From contig CAUYUJ010016704.1 in the NCBI GenBank assembly GCA_963575745.1, positions 221,285 through 285,284 on the forward strand: DNA of 64,000 nucleotides. Reading direction: 5' to 3'. The notes below the pieces were generated by a model that was not told the origin of the DNA, did no database searches, and saw only the letters and a program-made list of their open reading frames with translations. Of the stretch, positions 9,044 through 19,608 are shown piece after piece; within the stretch, counting starts at the first letter, position 1, and each line of letters starts with the position of its first letter. The DNA is from Prorocentrum cordatum (Eukaryota; Sar; Dinophyceae; Prorocentrales; Prorocentraceae). The translations under genes and the position numbers were made by a program.

Positions 9044-9405
9044 TGTTTACACATAACGTGCGTGCTCTTGCGAAACTTGAACAAAGCCATATGTTCGTCC
9101 CGGGAAAAGGCGCCGGCCCAGAGCTCTCTATTAGGTGGTTAACCATGTGGGCGAGACTTGAAGCCGCGATAGATAGTGAGGTCGAAGAGGGCCAGCGGAA
9201 TTGATGTTTTAGGATGTCCGTCGCGAAACGCTTGTGTTACATGCATCTGCTGAGCATGTCTCACGCGAGACGCTGATGTTGCAGAGTTGGGGGGCGTCTC
9301 GAGCGGGAGCCCTTTTGGGTGCCAGACTTCAGGGGATGTCTCAGGCGAAATGCGTGTTGTCGCGTGCCCAGGTCGCCCAGGGGGGCATCGAGCATGGTTG
9401 TCCCT
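9044..9405. other. Unrecognised spacer with one degenerate tandem motif
   Basis: Contains related phrases such as GTCTCACGCGAGACGCTGATG and GATGTCTCAGGCGAAATGCG that resemble the 64-bp repeat at 18640-19160. No gene recognised. Confidence 0.4.
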
Positions 9406-9626
9406 AGATGGAACCACCTCTTCTCACGTGTCCAGGCCACCCAGGGGGGCATCTAAGATGGTTGCCCCTTGCCCCTCGCTGGAACCACGTGTTTTCACGT
9501 GTCCAGGCCACCCAGGGGAGTGTCTAACATGGTGGCCCCGAGCTGGAACCATGTGTTTTCACGTGTCCAGGCGTTCAAAGGGGCACCTAACATGATGGTC
9601 CCACGCTGGAACCACGTGTTTTCACT
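9406..9626 (+). repeat. Tandem repeat, about 65 bp, three to four units
   Basis: Units begin GGAACCACGTGTTTTCACGT and continue with GTCCAGGCCACCCAGGGG and CTAACATGGTGGCCCC. They start near 9411, 9481, 9545 and 9608. Confidence 0.85.
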
Positions 9627-9639
9627 CTTGTTGCGCTTT

Positions 9640-9800
9640 GGCGCGAAACGGACCCATGCGTTGTCACGCTTGTTCCGCTCAGGGGCGAAATGGACTCACG
9701 CGTTTTCCCGCTTGTTCTGCTCAGGGGTGAAAGGGACCCACGTGCTATCACGTTTGCTCCGCTCAGTGGCGAAAGGGACCCACGTCTTTTCATGTTTACT
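9640..9800 (+). repeat. Tandem repeat, about 44 bp, four units
   Basis: Units read roughly GCTCAGGGGCGAAATGGACT then CACGCGTTTTCACGCTTGTT with substitutions between copies. Confidence 0.8.
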
Positions 9801-9837
9801 TCCATAGGACCGCGGCCTTGGGATCGTGACTCTTGCG

Positions 9838-10029
9838 TCGGGAGCGGAAAAGAGGGGGGTGATGACTAGGGGGGGTGGATTTCATGGCGCGGGCCATGAT
9901 TTTTCCCCAGATTTCATGGCGCCTCTTCTTGTTTCATTACGTCCCAGGCCCCCCCTGCTCGCGCACATGCCGCCGGTCATGATCTGCACCCCCCCCCTTC
10001 TTGGACACCCCCCTCTCGGCCGCTCCCGA
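9838..10029 (+). mobile_element. Inverted-repeat element family M1, copy 2, with 5-bp target duplication
   Basis: This 192-bp copy starts TCGGGAGCGGAAAAGAGGGG and ends CCCTCTCGGCCGCTCCCGA, forming inverted termini of about 22 bp. It is flanked by TTGCG at 9833-9837 and TTGCG at 10030-10034, which fixes the ends. The interior matches the copies at 7178 and 26005 (GCCATGATTTTTCCCCAG, CCGGTCATGATCTGCACC). Confidence 0.85.
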
Positions 10030-10119
10030 TTGCGTAATGTACAAGGGACCTCGACCCTGGGAGCGTGGTACGTCGCGTGCTTCGCGATGGACCGTCGTCT
10101 TTGGAGCGCGGACGCAGCT

Positions 10120-10905
10120 CTCCCTGGCACGTCCGCTGGTACGTTCCGTGGCGCATCCCCCTGGCACGTTCCGTGGCGCGCCCCCCTGACACATCTCGCG
10201 CGGCGGGTCCCTTGGCACGTCCCCTGGCGCGTTCCGCGGCGCGCCCCCTGGCAATGCCACTGCGCGGCACGGCAAGGCGCAGAGAAGCACAGCACGGCCC
10301 CTGGCACACCGTCATCACCATTGATACCTGGCACGTCCCCTGGCGCCTCCCCTGGGCACGTCGCGCGGCACGTCCCCAGGCACGTCCCCTGGCACGTCCC
10401 CTGGCACGTCCGCTGGCACGTTCGCTGGCGCGTCCCCCTGGCGCGTTCCCCTGGCACGTCCCGTGGCGCGTCCCCTTGGCACATCGCGCGGCGCATTGGC
10501 ACGTCCCCTGGTGCGTCCACTGGCACGTTCACTGGCGTGTCCCCTGGCAGGTCACTGCGCGGCACGGCAATGCGCAGAGAAGCACAACACAGCCCCTGGC
10601 ACAGCAGCATCACCATTGATACCTGGCACGTTCCCTGGCGCCTCCCCTGGGCACGTCGCGCGGCGCGTCCCCTGGCACGGCTGTGGCATGTCCCCTGGCA
10701 CTTCCGCTGGCACGTTCGCTGGCGCGTCCCCTTGGGGAGTCCCGTGGCGCGCCCCCTGGCACATCGCGCGGCACGTTGGCACATCCCATGGCACGTCTAT
10801 TGGCACGTTCGGTGGCGTGTCCCTTGGCATGTCACGGTGTGGCGCGACAAAGCGCAGAGCAGTACAACACAGCCCCGGGCACAGCATCATCATGGGTCAT
10901 CGGGC
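10120..10905 (+). repeat. GGCACGTCCCCT minisatellite with ~295-bp higher-order unit
   Basis: Short units of the type CTGGCACGTCCCCTGGCGCG are organised into three longer units, each carrying GCGCAGAGAAGCACA and CATCACCATTGATACCTGGC landmarks spaced about 295 bp apart. Long open frames on both strands reflect the stop-poor unit and are not genes. Confidence 0.85.
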
Positions 10906-11111
10906 ACAGCATCATCACCACTGATATCTTCAGCACTGCCACTGCCCATCGTCCAACTGAGGTGCTTGGACATGTTTCCCTTCCTCGCAGGTCTAAATCC
11001 TTTTCCAGGTTCGTGGGTCGATCATGCTCATCATGCTCTGGAATGTCTACCAAACGGGCCTCTCGAGCCGCATGTCGAAGTCACCCGAACGCCCTTACGC
11101 GCGTGCTGGGG
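10906..11111. other. Unrecognised spacer
   Basis: Ordinary-complexity sequence ending in a GCGCGCG-family fragment (11045-11105). No gene seen. Confidence 0.4.
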
Positions 11112-11503
11112 GGGGGCACGATTCGTTTCAAATAATACCACGCGGGCCACTCGCGCGCGTCGGCCGCGCGCGCATGTCAAACTCTTCCAAAACGTGCATC
11201 ACCGACGCGAGGACATCGTCATCGTTATCGGCGGGCGTGATCAACATCGCCGCGGTCAATGGCCTTGTCGTCGTCATCACCAACATCGTCACCATCATCG
11301 TTACCCTAATTATCGCGTCTACCGTTGTCGGCGTCGCCATGATACCGCGCCCGCCCACGTCACCGACTCTCATTGAAGTGCCCGCTGGGAAGTGCCCAGG
11401 GGCCAGCGCCACCCCGGCCGCGCCGGTCGCGCCGCACTAGCTGGCCACTGCGCGCGCGAGCATGCGCGGGCTAGCGCGGCCGCAGAGATGCACCAGCCAA
11501 AGA
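11112..11503 (+). repeat. Dispersed repeat family B, copy 2 (empty site for M2)
   Basis: Aligns with 7841-8408 but lacks the 163-bp M2 insertion, with an uninterrupted CGCCATGATACCGCG at 11336-11350. It therefore shows the pre-insertion state of the other copy. Confidence 0.75.
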
Positions 11504-11754
11504 CAAGCACTCATCGCAATTGCCGTCGCATGGGTTTTGCATACCTAGTTGCGGGTGGGTGAGTGGGATGGTTGCGCGAGCAATGGAGGTGACAATTCAT
11601 TGCGAGCATCGGTTATACCACCCTCCTCCCCGCCGGGTTTAAAGATCCCCCGGGAACCGATGCAAAACACATAGGATTCGGCCCCATCGTCCATCCTAAT
11701 CATGAATTTACACTATCCCAGGGGGGGCGGTATCGGCCCCCCCCCGCCATCCCC
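11504..11754. other. Spacer without recognised feature
   Basis: Contains a phrase shared with 8468 (GATTCGGCCCCATCGTCCAT) and short G/C runs; no gene. Confidence 0.4.
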
Positions 11755-12245
11755 TGCAACAAATCGTATGCGTGCACACTCGTTTATAACAAATCATAAG
11801 TTTCCAAGAACCCCTTACAACAAACGAAAACGAAATGCACACGCGCGCGTCGTCGCGCGCGCAGCCGAAATCTTTCACAAACTCTCAGTTCCTCAAGGCC
11901 TTCAAAATCGAATTTCCAGAACACATACATAAACACAGGGTTTTGCAACAATGCTTTTATAAAACAGCTTACACGCGCGCTCTTGCGAAATCTCAAGAAA
12001 ACCATAGGTTCCCAACCAAAAATTACCAAACGGGCTTCGCGCGTGTGCATTTCGAAGTCGTTCGAACGCCCTTGCGCGCGTGCCGTCGCGAGAATTCGCT
12101 GCAAAAGCTAAGACGAAATGCACGCGCGCGTCGTCGCGCGCGCATGCCGACATCCTTCAAAAACTGTCGGTTTCCGGAAAGATTTCAGAATCGAGAGTCA
12201 AAAAACAGATTAAACACATGTGGTATCGCAACACGGATTTTCAAC
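11755..12245 (+). repeat. Dispersed GCGCGCG family, second cluster
   Basis: Repeats of ATGCACACGCGCGCGTCGTC and TCGTTCGAACGCCCTTGCGC alternate with AT-rich sequence, matching the cluster at 8553-8965. Confidence 0.6.
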
Positions 12246-12267
12246 AAAAAAAATGCGCGAGCCTTCT

Positions 12268-12965
12268 TGCGTCGTCGACGTCGTCGTCGTCGTCGTCGCC
12301 GTCTTCCCTCCTCCCTCGTCGTCGTCGGCGTCGCCGTCGTCGTCCTTTGTCGTTCCTCGTCGTCGTCGTCGTGCTCTTTGGCGTCGTCGTCGTTTCCGTC
12401 GTCGTTGTCGCCGTGGTCGTCCTTCCTCCTCCCTCGTCGTCGTCGTCGTCCGTCGTCGACGTCTCGTCGTCGTCCCTCCTGCTTCGTCGCCGTCGTCGTC
12501 GTCGTCGTCGTTTTCCCTCTTCTCTCGTCGTTGTCGTCGTCGGCATCGCCGCCCTCCCTCCTTCTTCGTCGTTCGCGTCGTCGCCGTCCTCCCGCCTCCC
12601 TCGTCTTTGTCGTCGTTCTCGACGTCGTCGTCCTCCCTCCTCCCTCGTCGTCGTCGTCTTCGTTGGCGACGCCGTCGTCGTTGTCATCTTCGTCGTCGTC
12701 GTCGTTGGCGGCGTCGTCGCCGTCGTCGTCCTCGTCGTCGGCGTCGTCGTCGCCGTCGTCGTCGTCGTCGGCGTATTCATCGTCGTCGTCGGCGTCGGCG
12801 TCGTCGTCGTTGTCGTCGTAGGTGTCGCCGTCGTCGTCGTCGTGGTCGTTGTCGTCGTCGTCGAAGTCGTCGGCGACGTCGTCGGTGTCGTCGTAGTCGT
12901 CGTAGTCGTCGGCGTCGTCGTCGTCGTTGTCGCTGTCGTCGTCGGCGTCGCTGTCGTTGCCGAGT
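12268..12965 (+). repeat. TCG/GTC trinucleotide array, about 700 bp
   Basis: Almost entirely GTC/TCG/TCC codon-length units. Open frames in five of six frames give poly-Ser, poly-Val, poly-Arg, poly-Asp and poly-Thr and are not genes. Confidence 0.95.
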
Positions 12966-13169
12966 GCCATTTGGTACCCACCGTCACGGTCTTCAGAAGT
13001 CTTGCGATGAAGTTGCGGGTGGGAGGGTGGGAGGGTGGGATGCTTGCAAGAGCAGTGGAGAGGACAGCTTCAAGACAGTCAAAGTGAATTGCACACATAG
13101 GTTGCACCGCAACGATGTCACAACACAGGTTGCTAGAAGCAGATTGTTTGGGGGCCACGCTGGATAGCG
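12966..13169. other. Unique spacer
   Basis: Contains GGTGGGAGGGTGGGAGGGTGG (13017-13037), a potential four-G-tract quadruplex on the plus strand. No gene seen. Confidence 0.4.
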
Positions 13170-13262
13170 CACACACACACACCGTAGATGTAAACATATG
13201 TGTATATATGCGTGTGTACATGTGTCTATATATAACATAGTGTACATATATATATATATACA
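13170..13262 (+). repeat. CA/TA-rich microsatellite
   Basis: ACACACACACAC is followed by TATATATG-type units up to ATATATATATATACATG. Confidence 0.85.
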
Positions 13263-13439
13263 TGTCAGCACAAAATTGGATGTACACACGTACGTCCGTA
13301 AGGGTATCGCCTTCTGCTGACGTCCCCCTCTCTATCACCAGGGGAGATATCAGAACTATTCTGGGCCGTGCCGTTGCTGTCTTGAAGACTTGTATCATAC
13401 GAGGGCGATTGGCAGTCGGCAAACATTTTGCAAAGTTGC

Positions 13440-13870
13440 TGTAATGTACTTGGGATCGTAGCTTCGGGAGCGCGAGTCTGGCATAACTTACGGAGGATCG
13501 TGTCCTCGGAGGCGAACGGAGTCTGGCCTCGGGCGCGAAACTGGTGCAGTTGACCATGGATCTTGGCCGCGGGATCGCGAATCGAATGCAATGTGGACGG
13601 GGCTCTGGGATTCGTGAGCGCGGCTTCGGGAGCGCGAACTTGCAGCAACTTACATGGATTCCGGCCTCGGGAGCGCGAGACAGGTACAAAATTCGACGGA
13701 TTCTGGCATCACGAGCGCGAATATGGTATAATGAATAACGGGTTCTTGTTTCGGGAGCGCGAGCCCGCAATAGATGGAAAATCTGGCCGCGGGGGGCGCA
13801 AATCTGGCGAAATGTAGACAGGATTCTCGTTTCGGGAGCGCGCGAGTCTGAAGCAATGTTAAAGGAATTC
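13440..13870 (+). repeat. Degenerate tandem repeat with GGGAGCGCGAG core
   Basis: Units of roughly 55-65 bp each contain TCGGGAGCGCGAG followed by an AT-richer half (TGGCATAACTTACGGA and variants). About seven units are visible. Confidence 0.65.
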
Positions 13871-14190
13871 GGCCCCGAGGACACGAATCTCACGTCCAAT
13901 TGCGCTACAGCTCGATTCCGCCACCGCGCTGAGGCGGGCGGGGGGTGGGAAGGGGGACTAGAGGGTTTTCGGAACCCATCTTCAGGTCTTGGGTTTGGAA
14001 CCAGTTTCTGCCAGGAAGGCCAAAAAGCGCAGGGACCTGGCCACACAAATGAACGCATCTTCGCAAGAAGCGAGCGGAGCGAAAAGCGAGGGCCCGACCG
14101 ACGCACACCACCCACGAGGCCCTGCTTTGCCAGCTCGGTGTTTGGCGAACGCTGAAAAGGAAATGCTGCCTTTGCCGACGTTGTTCGCTG
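13871..14190. other. Unrecognised segment
   Basis: Ordinary-complexity GC-rich DNA. Minus-strand frames continue from the neighbouring repeats, and no conserved protein motif was recognised. Confidence 0.35.
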
Positions 14191-14194
14191 AGCG

Positions 14195-14490
14195 AGCATG
14201 GAGCCTCTGGAGAGCCTTTGGGGAGCCTGTCTGGGCCTCGTGGGGGCTTTTCTGAAGCCCTCGTGGGGCCTCTGGAGAGCCTCTTGGTCGCCTGGCAGGG
14301 CCTCGCGAGGGCCTCTTCGGAGGCTTCGTAGAGCCTCTGAGAGCCTTTTGCGGGCCCCTGCGGGCCTGTGAGGCCTTCTTGGTGGCTTCTTGGTGCTTCT
14401 GGGAGCTTCTTGGGGGCTTTGTAGGGCCTGTTGGGACCTTCTTGGGGGCCTCGCGGGGGCTTGTTGGTGACCTTTTGGGGGCCATGTTTG
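14195..14490 (+). repeat. GGCCTCTTGG minisatellite, first array
   Basis: Degenerate 9-18-bp units of the form GAGCCTCTTGGGGGCCTC. The same family recurs in both orientations at 17290-17420, 17535-17640, 17935-18060, 18170-18340, 18480-18590, 26420-27110, 28640-28960, 32200-32400, 37910-38380, 49190-49575 and 60100-60345. Confidence 0.8.
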
Positions 14491-14805
14491 GACGTCGTGA
14501 GGATATCCAAGGCCGTCTTGGATTTATGGCCCTGGGGTCAGGAATCTCAAGCACTTGTACGTGTCCCAGGGCCACGGGGAACATAAGAACCCTGGGGGGA
14601 GGGCGAACGATTCCTTCTCGGCTCCTCCCCCCGCGCGCACCTGTGACAGTCTGCAGTAGGACGCAGGAGGTACATCTAGAACTGCAGACTGGAACTGCGA
14701 CTGGGGCCGAGGAGCTCAGGATTGGTACAGACGTCGCTGACACCATCCTCGCAGCCTGGCGGCCCCACGAGGGGGCCAGCGGATATTCAGAATAGGCCGA
14801 CCAGT
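14491..14805. other. Spacer without recognised gene
   Basis: Ordinary-complexity sequence; a short phrase is partly repeated around 14680 (CTAGAACTGCAGACTGGAAC). Confidence 0.35.
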
Positions 14806-14807
14806 AC

Positions 14808-14962
14808 CGATATATATATATATATATACACACCTATATATACAGATATATATACATACATACATATATATATGTATGTCTACATACACATACATACAGG
14901 GAGGAGGGAGAGAGGAGACAGAGAGAGGAGGAGGAGGAGGAGGAGGAGGAGGAGGAGGAGGA
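14808..14962 (+). repeat. TA and GGA microsatellites
   Basis: TATATA/TACATA units (14808-14898) are followed by AGAGAG and an AGG run (14930-14962). Confidence 0.9.
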
Positions 14963-15400
14963 CGTGGATGATGGAAAGGACGAGTAGGAGGGGGGCCGGA
15001 TGGAGTAAGGCTAGTCCTCGACCATACGCAACGGGGGTTGATTGGGCAAGTGGTCTGGACAGGCAGCTATATTCTGGCGTATCCTGATTGCTGCCCCCCC
15101 CCCTCACAGGGAGGTTCGGTAGTCATTCGTCTGCCAACGTGGAAGCAAGAGGGGCGATGGTTGGGATATCGCGGCAGCAGTAATAGCAGTGGACAGGGCG
15201 CAAGCACGAAGGATGCACAACATGCATGACCTAGATCCTAACGACTTGTTCTGCACCGCACATGTGAAGATGCCAGTCAAGCATGGAGAAAACCCGGCCA
15301 GGTGAACTGAGCACCCAGTGCGTCGCCAGCGGACCCGATTGCGGTTCACAGGCAAGAAGCGGCGTCTGCGAGTGAGGTGATCTTTTGCAGAGCGAACCGC
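14963..15400. other. Spacer without recognised gene
   Basis: Ordinary-complexity sequence with no family recognised on either strand. Confidence 0.35.
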
Positions 15401-15439
15401 TTCCGTGACTGTACAAAACCTCGGGGGCTCCGCTGTCTG

Positions 15440-15735
15440 CCGCCGCCCATCTCCCTACTGTGCCAGCGGACGCCCCTCGGGGGGGCAGGCGGAGCGGCGC
15501 CCACACGCAGATCCAAGCGAGGCCTCGCCCCCGCAGGTGCGGTCCAACGACCGTCGCCCGCGTCTCTGGAGAGTCCGGCGGAGCGGCCCCACACGCAGGT
15601 CCAGACGAGAGTTGGAGCCCGAGGCGCTGCCAAACGCGCACACTTACGCAGATCCGCGTGAGACCTCGCGCCGCCTCGGGTGCTGCGCACCTGCAGGGTC
15701 CAGCAGAGCGACGTCCTGTTCAAGGTCCACCCGTG
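15440..15735 (+). repeat. Degenerate tandem repeat, about 70 bp
   Basis: Phrases such as ACACGCAGATCCAAGCGAGG, ACACGCAGGTCCAGACGAGA and TACGCAGATCCGCGTGAGAC recur at about 65-75-bp spacing. Confidence 0.55.
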
Positions 15736-16189
15736 GTCCTCCCGAGCGTCTCCAGTACGTTGGGTACGCCCCTGGATGATGTTGTGCCGTTCGGTGTCGC
15801 TTCGTTAGGACACCCCGACGATGGCTTTCCTCACGGCACGGTGGCCCTCGGAGGAGGACCGGCCGATTACCACTGTCAGCCGAAGGCAGGCGGTCTCCGG
15901 CATTCGATTTCGCGTGGGGCGGGCCGCTTCGCCCGCTCTGCCACCAGACCAGGGTGCGAAGCACCGCCCAGCTCGCCCTCACAGCGGCCGCAGAATTCAA
16001 GCCGCCGCCGTGCACCCCGCGGCCACTGTGCCGACGGCCGGGCCGTGCGAGCACAGCAGCGGCGCGCCGCGCGGCGGCGGCGGCGCGGGCGGCGCCGCAG
16101 CCGCTCCGAGGCACGGAGGCCCCTATAGGGGGGGCCCCGTGGGGCCGGCCGTGCAGCTGCCGATCGAGCGCACAGTCCTCGTCCTCCGT
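15736..16189. other. GC-rich spacer without recognised gene
   Basis: Frames are open on both strands because of composition. No motif is recognised. Confidence 0.35.
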
Positions 16190-16395
16190 CCTCTCGTCCT
16201 CTCCTCCTCCTCCTCCTCCTCCCTCCTCCTCCTCCCTCCTCCTCCCTCCTCCCCTCCTCCTCCCTCCTCCGGGGGGGGGGGGGGCGTCTTGCTGGGCCCC
16301 CGCGCAGGCCGGGGCGGCGCCTCGGCGCTCCCGGGGGAGGGGGGGGGGAGCTCCGCGGAGCCCGCCCTTCGGGGGGGGGGGGTTGCCTGGCCGGC
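16190..16395 (+). repeat. CTC microsatellite and G-runs
   Basis: A TCCTCC array (16195-16275) precedes GGGGGGGGGGGG and further G-runs to 16383; the G-runs could form quadruplexes. Confidence 0.85.
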
Positions 16396-16506
16396 GGCGC
16401 GCGCCCGAAGGGGGGCCGGGGCGGCGTGCGGCCTCCCGAGGGGGCCGGTCGGCGTGCGGCCTCAGGGGCCCCTCGCGCGCCCTCGCCGGAGTCCTGGACC
16501 CAGACA

Positions 16507-16670
16507 TCGGGCGTCTCGAAAAAATCGAGACAGAGGTTTTTCATAGTTTTTGGTCTTTCGGGGCCCTCGCCGGGCCTCGGGACCGTCAAAAAACGACTCG
16601 GGATGAGAAACCGTCCCAGGGAAGTGGTCGGGAGGTCGGGGGCCCGCGTCTCGAAAAAATCGAGACGTCG
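16507..16670 (+). repeat. Paired short hairpins GTCTCGA-AAAAA-TCGAGAC
   Basis: The identical 19-mer hairpin occurs at about 16506-16524 and 16649-16667, about 140 bp apart, each followed by GTC/AGAG sequence. The stem is seven perfect base pairs with an A5 loop. Confidence 0.6.
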
Positions 16671-16726
16671 GATGTCTGGAATCGCTAGGGGGGAACAAGC
16701 AGTGGCATGGCATAATAAAAACTCGG

Positions 16727-16807
16727 AGGTCCGCCCGGATTTCTCGGATCGGCGCCGGAGGCGCGCCGGGGGGCCCCAGCGCCGATCCGAGAAATCCGCG
16801 CGGACCT
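16727..16807 (+). other. Long near-perfect hairpin, 29-bp stem
   Basis: Arms 16727-16755 and 16779-16807 pair with one mismatch (AGGTCCGCCCGGATTTCTCG against CGAGAAATCCGCGCGGACCT) around a 23-nt GC-rich loop. It could be a small foldback element or the template of a structured or small-RNA-producing transcript; no flanking duplication seen. Confidence 0.8.
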
Positions 16808-16924
16808 TCGTCCCCTTTCTATGTTTATGTCACTTTTTGTTTCCCTGGGGAGGGGGGCCGGCGGCGGCCCCCTCCCCGATGCTCGCGCGAGCATGGGCCC
16901 AGAATACGTCTGCGCATGCGAAGA

Positions 16925-17470
16925 TTTACGAGGGGAAAAATTATAGCCGGAGTGCAGTATCCCCAAACAGGGTTTTTATACCCACTGCGGTTTCAAAGGT
17001 CGATCGCGTGCCCGTCCAGTGCGGGCTGGCATGGCATGTTAAAACATGCCTCCTCCTCCTCCTCCTCCTCCTCCTCCTCCTCCTCCTCCTCATCCTCCTC
17101 CTCCTCCTCCACCTCCTCTTCATCCCGAACGGCATCTCGGAGCCCAGAGTTGCGAGGATGTCTCCAGCGTAACGGGCTGGACCACCTCGCGCGCGGCATT
17201 TCGGACCCCAGAATTGCGACGATGTCTCGGGCGAAACGTGCTGCGAGGAAGTCTCAGGCGAAACGGGCCGGACCACCTCGAGCGCGGCGTCTCAGAGCTC
17301 CGAGTTGCGGGGGCCTCCTGGTGCCTCCTGGGGCCTCCTGGGGACCTCCTGGGGCTTCCTCCTGGGCCTCCTGTGGCCTCCTGAACTCCACCTGGGGTTT
17401 CCTGAAGCGTCTTGGGGCTCCCAGGGGGGATATCTAACCTGTGGCCGCTTGGGCCCCTCAAAATACAGGG
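16925..17470 (+). repeat. Inverted duplicate segment, left arm (partner 28860-29745)
   Basis: TAGCCGGAGTGCAGTATCCC, CCAGTGCGGGCTGGCATGGC, the CTC array 17049-17118, TTCATCCCGAACGGCATCTC and following ~60-bp units all recur in the same order on the opposite strand at 29745-28860. Some units inside show ordinary tandem divergence. Confidence 0.85.
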
Positions 17471-18600
17471 GGGGCCACAAGAGCAGGAAAAATCAACGAA
17501 TCGACACCGGATGTGAATTAACTTGACACGTTCTGATAGGGGGCCTCCTGGGGCCTCCTGGGAGCCTCCTGGGAATCTCCTGCGGACCCCTTGGGGCCTG
17601 TCCTGGGCGTCCTGCGGCCTCCTGAAGCTCTCTGGGGCCTCCCCCTCCTCCTGCCTGCTCCCTCATGCACATCATCCGCCTCCTCCTTCTCCCTTCCATC
17701 TCCTCCTCCTCCTCCTCCTCCTCCTCCTCCTCCTCCTCCTCCACCTCCTCTTCATCCCGAACGGCATCTCGGAGCCTAGAGTTGCGAGGATGTCTCCAGC
17801 GTAACGGGCTGGACCACCTCGCGCGCGGCATCTCGGACCCCAGAGTTGCGACGATGTCTCTGGCGAAACGTGGTGCGAGGAAGTCTCAGGCGAAACGGGC
17901 CGGACCACCTCGAGCGCGGCGTCTCAGAGCTCTGAGTTGCGGGGGCCTCCTGGTGCCTTCTGGGGCCTCCTGGGGACCTCCTGGAGCTTCCTCCTGGGCC
18001 TCCTGTGGCCTCGTGAACTCCACCTGGGGTTTCCTGAAGCCTCTTGGGGCTCCCAGGGGGGATATCTAACCTGTGGCCGTTTGGGCCTCTCCAAATGGAG
18101 GGGGGGGGCACAAGAGCAGGAAAAATCAACGAATCGACACCGGATGTGTATTAACTTGACACGTTCTGATAAGGCGGCCTCCTGGGGCCTCCTGGGAGCC
18201 TCCTGGGAATCTCCTGGAGACCCCTGGGGCCTGTCCTGGGCGTCCTGCGGCCTCCTGGTGCCTGCTGGGGCCTCCTGGGGACCTCCTGGAGCTTCCTCCT
18301 GGGCCTCCTGTGGCCTCCTGAACTCCACCTGAGGTTTCCTGAAGCATCTTGGGGCTCCCAGGGGGGATATCTAACCTGTGGCCGCTTGGGCCCCTCAAAA
18401 TGGAGGGGGGGGGCACAAGAGCAGGAAAAATCAACGAATCGACACCGGATGTGTATTAACTTGACACGTTCTGATAGAGGGCCTCCTGGGGCCTCCTGGG
18501 AGCCTCCTGGGAATCTCCTGGGGGCCCCTGGGGCCTGTCCTGGGCGTCCTGCGGCCTCCTGGACCTCTCTGGGGCCTCCTGAGGCTCGCAGGGTCCCATG
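17427..18600 (+). repeat. Tandem block of ~300-630-bp composite units
   Basis: The phrase GGGATATCTAACCTGTGGCC followed by AAAAATCAACGAATCGACAC and CTTGACACGTTCTGATA occurs at 17427, 18059 and 18360, each followed by a GGCCTCCTGG minisatellite stretch. The middle unit also carries a second CTC array (17697-17742) and the ~60-bp units. A minus-strand copy lies at 28650-28850. Confidence 0.85.
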
Positions 18601-18639
18601 GAGGATATGTAACATGTGGTCTTCTGGGCCCCAGGCTGG

Positions 18640-19165
18640 ACCAGCGCAGCATCTGAGAGCTCAGAGTTGCGAGAATGTCTTGTGCGAAACAGGCCGGACC
18701 ACCTTGCGCACGGCATCTCAGAGCTCAGAGTTGCAAGGATGTCTCAGGCGAGACGGGCCTGACCACCTCGCGCAGGGCATCTCAGAGCTCAGAAGTTCGA
18801 GGATGTCTCAGGCGAAACGGGCCGGACCACCTCTCGCGCGGCATCTCCGAAGTCAGAGTTTCGAGGATGTCTCAGGCGAAACGGGCCAGACCACCTCGCG
18901 CAAGGCATCGCAGAGCTCAGAGTTTCGAGGATGTCTCAGGCGAAACGGCCCGGACCATCTCTCGCACGGCACCTCGGGGCTCAGAGTTTGGAGGATGTCT
19001 CAAGCGAAACGGCCCGGACCACCTCTCGCGCGGCGTCCCGGAGCGCAACGTTTCGAGGATGTCTCAGGCGAAACGGCCAATCCCGGCCAATTCAGAAACG
19101 AGAGTTGTGAGGATGTCTCAAGCGAAACGGCCAAAACCATAAAATTTGTGTGAGGATGTCTCTGC
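18640..19165 (+). repeat. Tandem repeat, 63-65 bp, about eight units
   Basis: Units contain GAGCTCAGAGTTGCGAGGAT, GTCTCAGGCGAAACGGGCC and GGACCACCTCGCGC. Unit starts fall near 18657, 18721, 18785, 18848 and 18913. The reverse complement forms part of 28980-29600. Confidence 0.9.
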
Positions 19166-19221
19166 TCCGCGTTCCCTCGGCCGGAGTTAGTTTCTACCAC
19201 AACAGCACCCCGTTCAGCAAG

Positions 19222-19385
19222 CTGTTTGGGGAATCACACGGACACAATGAATCGTCGATTCCCCAGAAAATATGAGGAAAATATGGGAAGTGGGGGGGAT
19301 GACAGAAGTCCCAAAAATATGGAAAAATATTGGCAATGCTTTTATTTGTGTCTATTTATGTGTGTGTCCCAGGGCCCCTTCAAAG
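19222..19385 (+). mobile_element. Short element family M2, copy 2
   Basis: Matches M2 throughout: CACACGGACACAATGAATCG, AAATATGGGAAGTGGGGGGG, TTATTTGTGTCTATTTATGT and GTGTCCCAGGGCCCCTTC. Length is about 163 bp. The exact ends and any target duplication are uncertain here. Confidence 0.75.
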
Positions 19386-19494
19386 ATGTGCGGCACTGAA
19401 TCATCGGATTGCATGCGCATATCTTCAGGAGCATACCTCCAGACATACACACATACAACGATGCCAATATAGCATGTGGTCTCGTAGATGTACA

Positions 19495-19567
19495 CATGTA
19501 TCTATATATATATGTATGTATGTATACATAGATTTGCGTATGCATAAACACACACGGACATCATCAG

Positions 19568-19607
<40 letters not shown>

Positions 19608-19608
19608 T
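19495..19608 (+). repeat. TATG and ATC microsatellites
   Basis: TATATATATGTATGTATGTA is followed by ATCATC units (19558-19606). Confidence 0.9.

Noticed and set aside
9826-11376. 516-codon plus-strand frame
   Set aside because: It runs across an M1 element, a minisatellite and family B without any shared protein feature.
12241-14199. 652-codon minus-strand open frame
   Set aside because: Most of it translates a TCG/GTC triplet array into Thr and Arg runs, and the rest shows no domain.
18640-19165. Possible CRISPR-like array of regular repeats
   Set aside because: Repeat units are contiguous 63-65-bp tandem copies with no unique spacers, and no cas genes exist; the host is eukaryotic.
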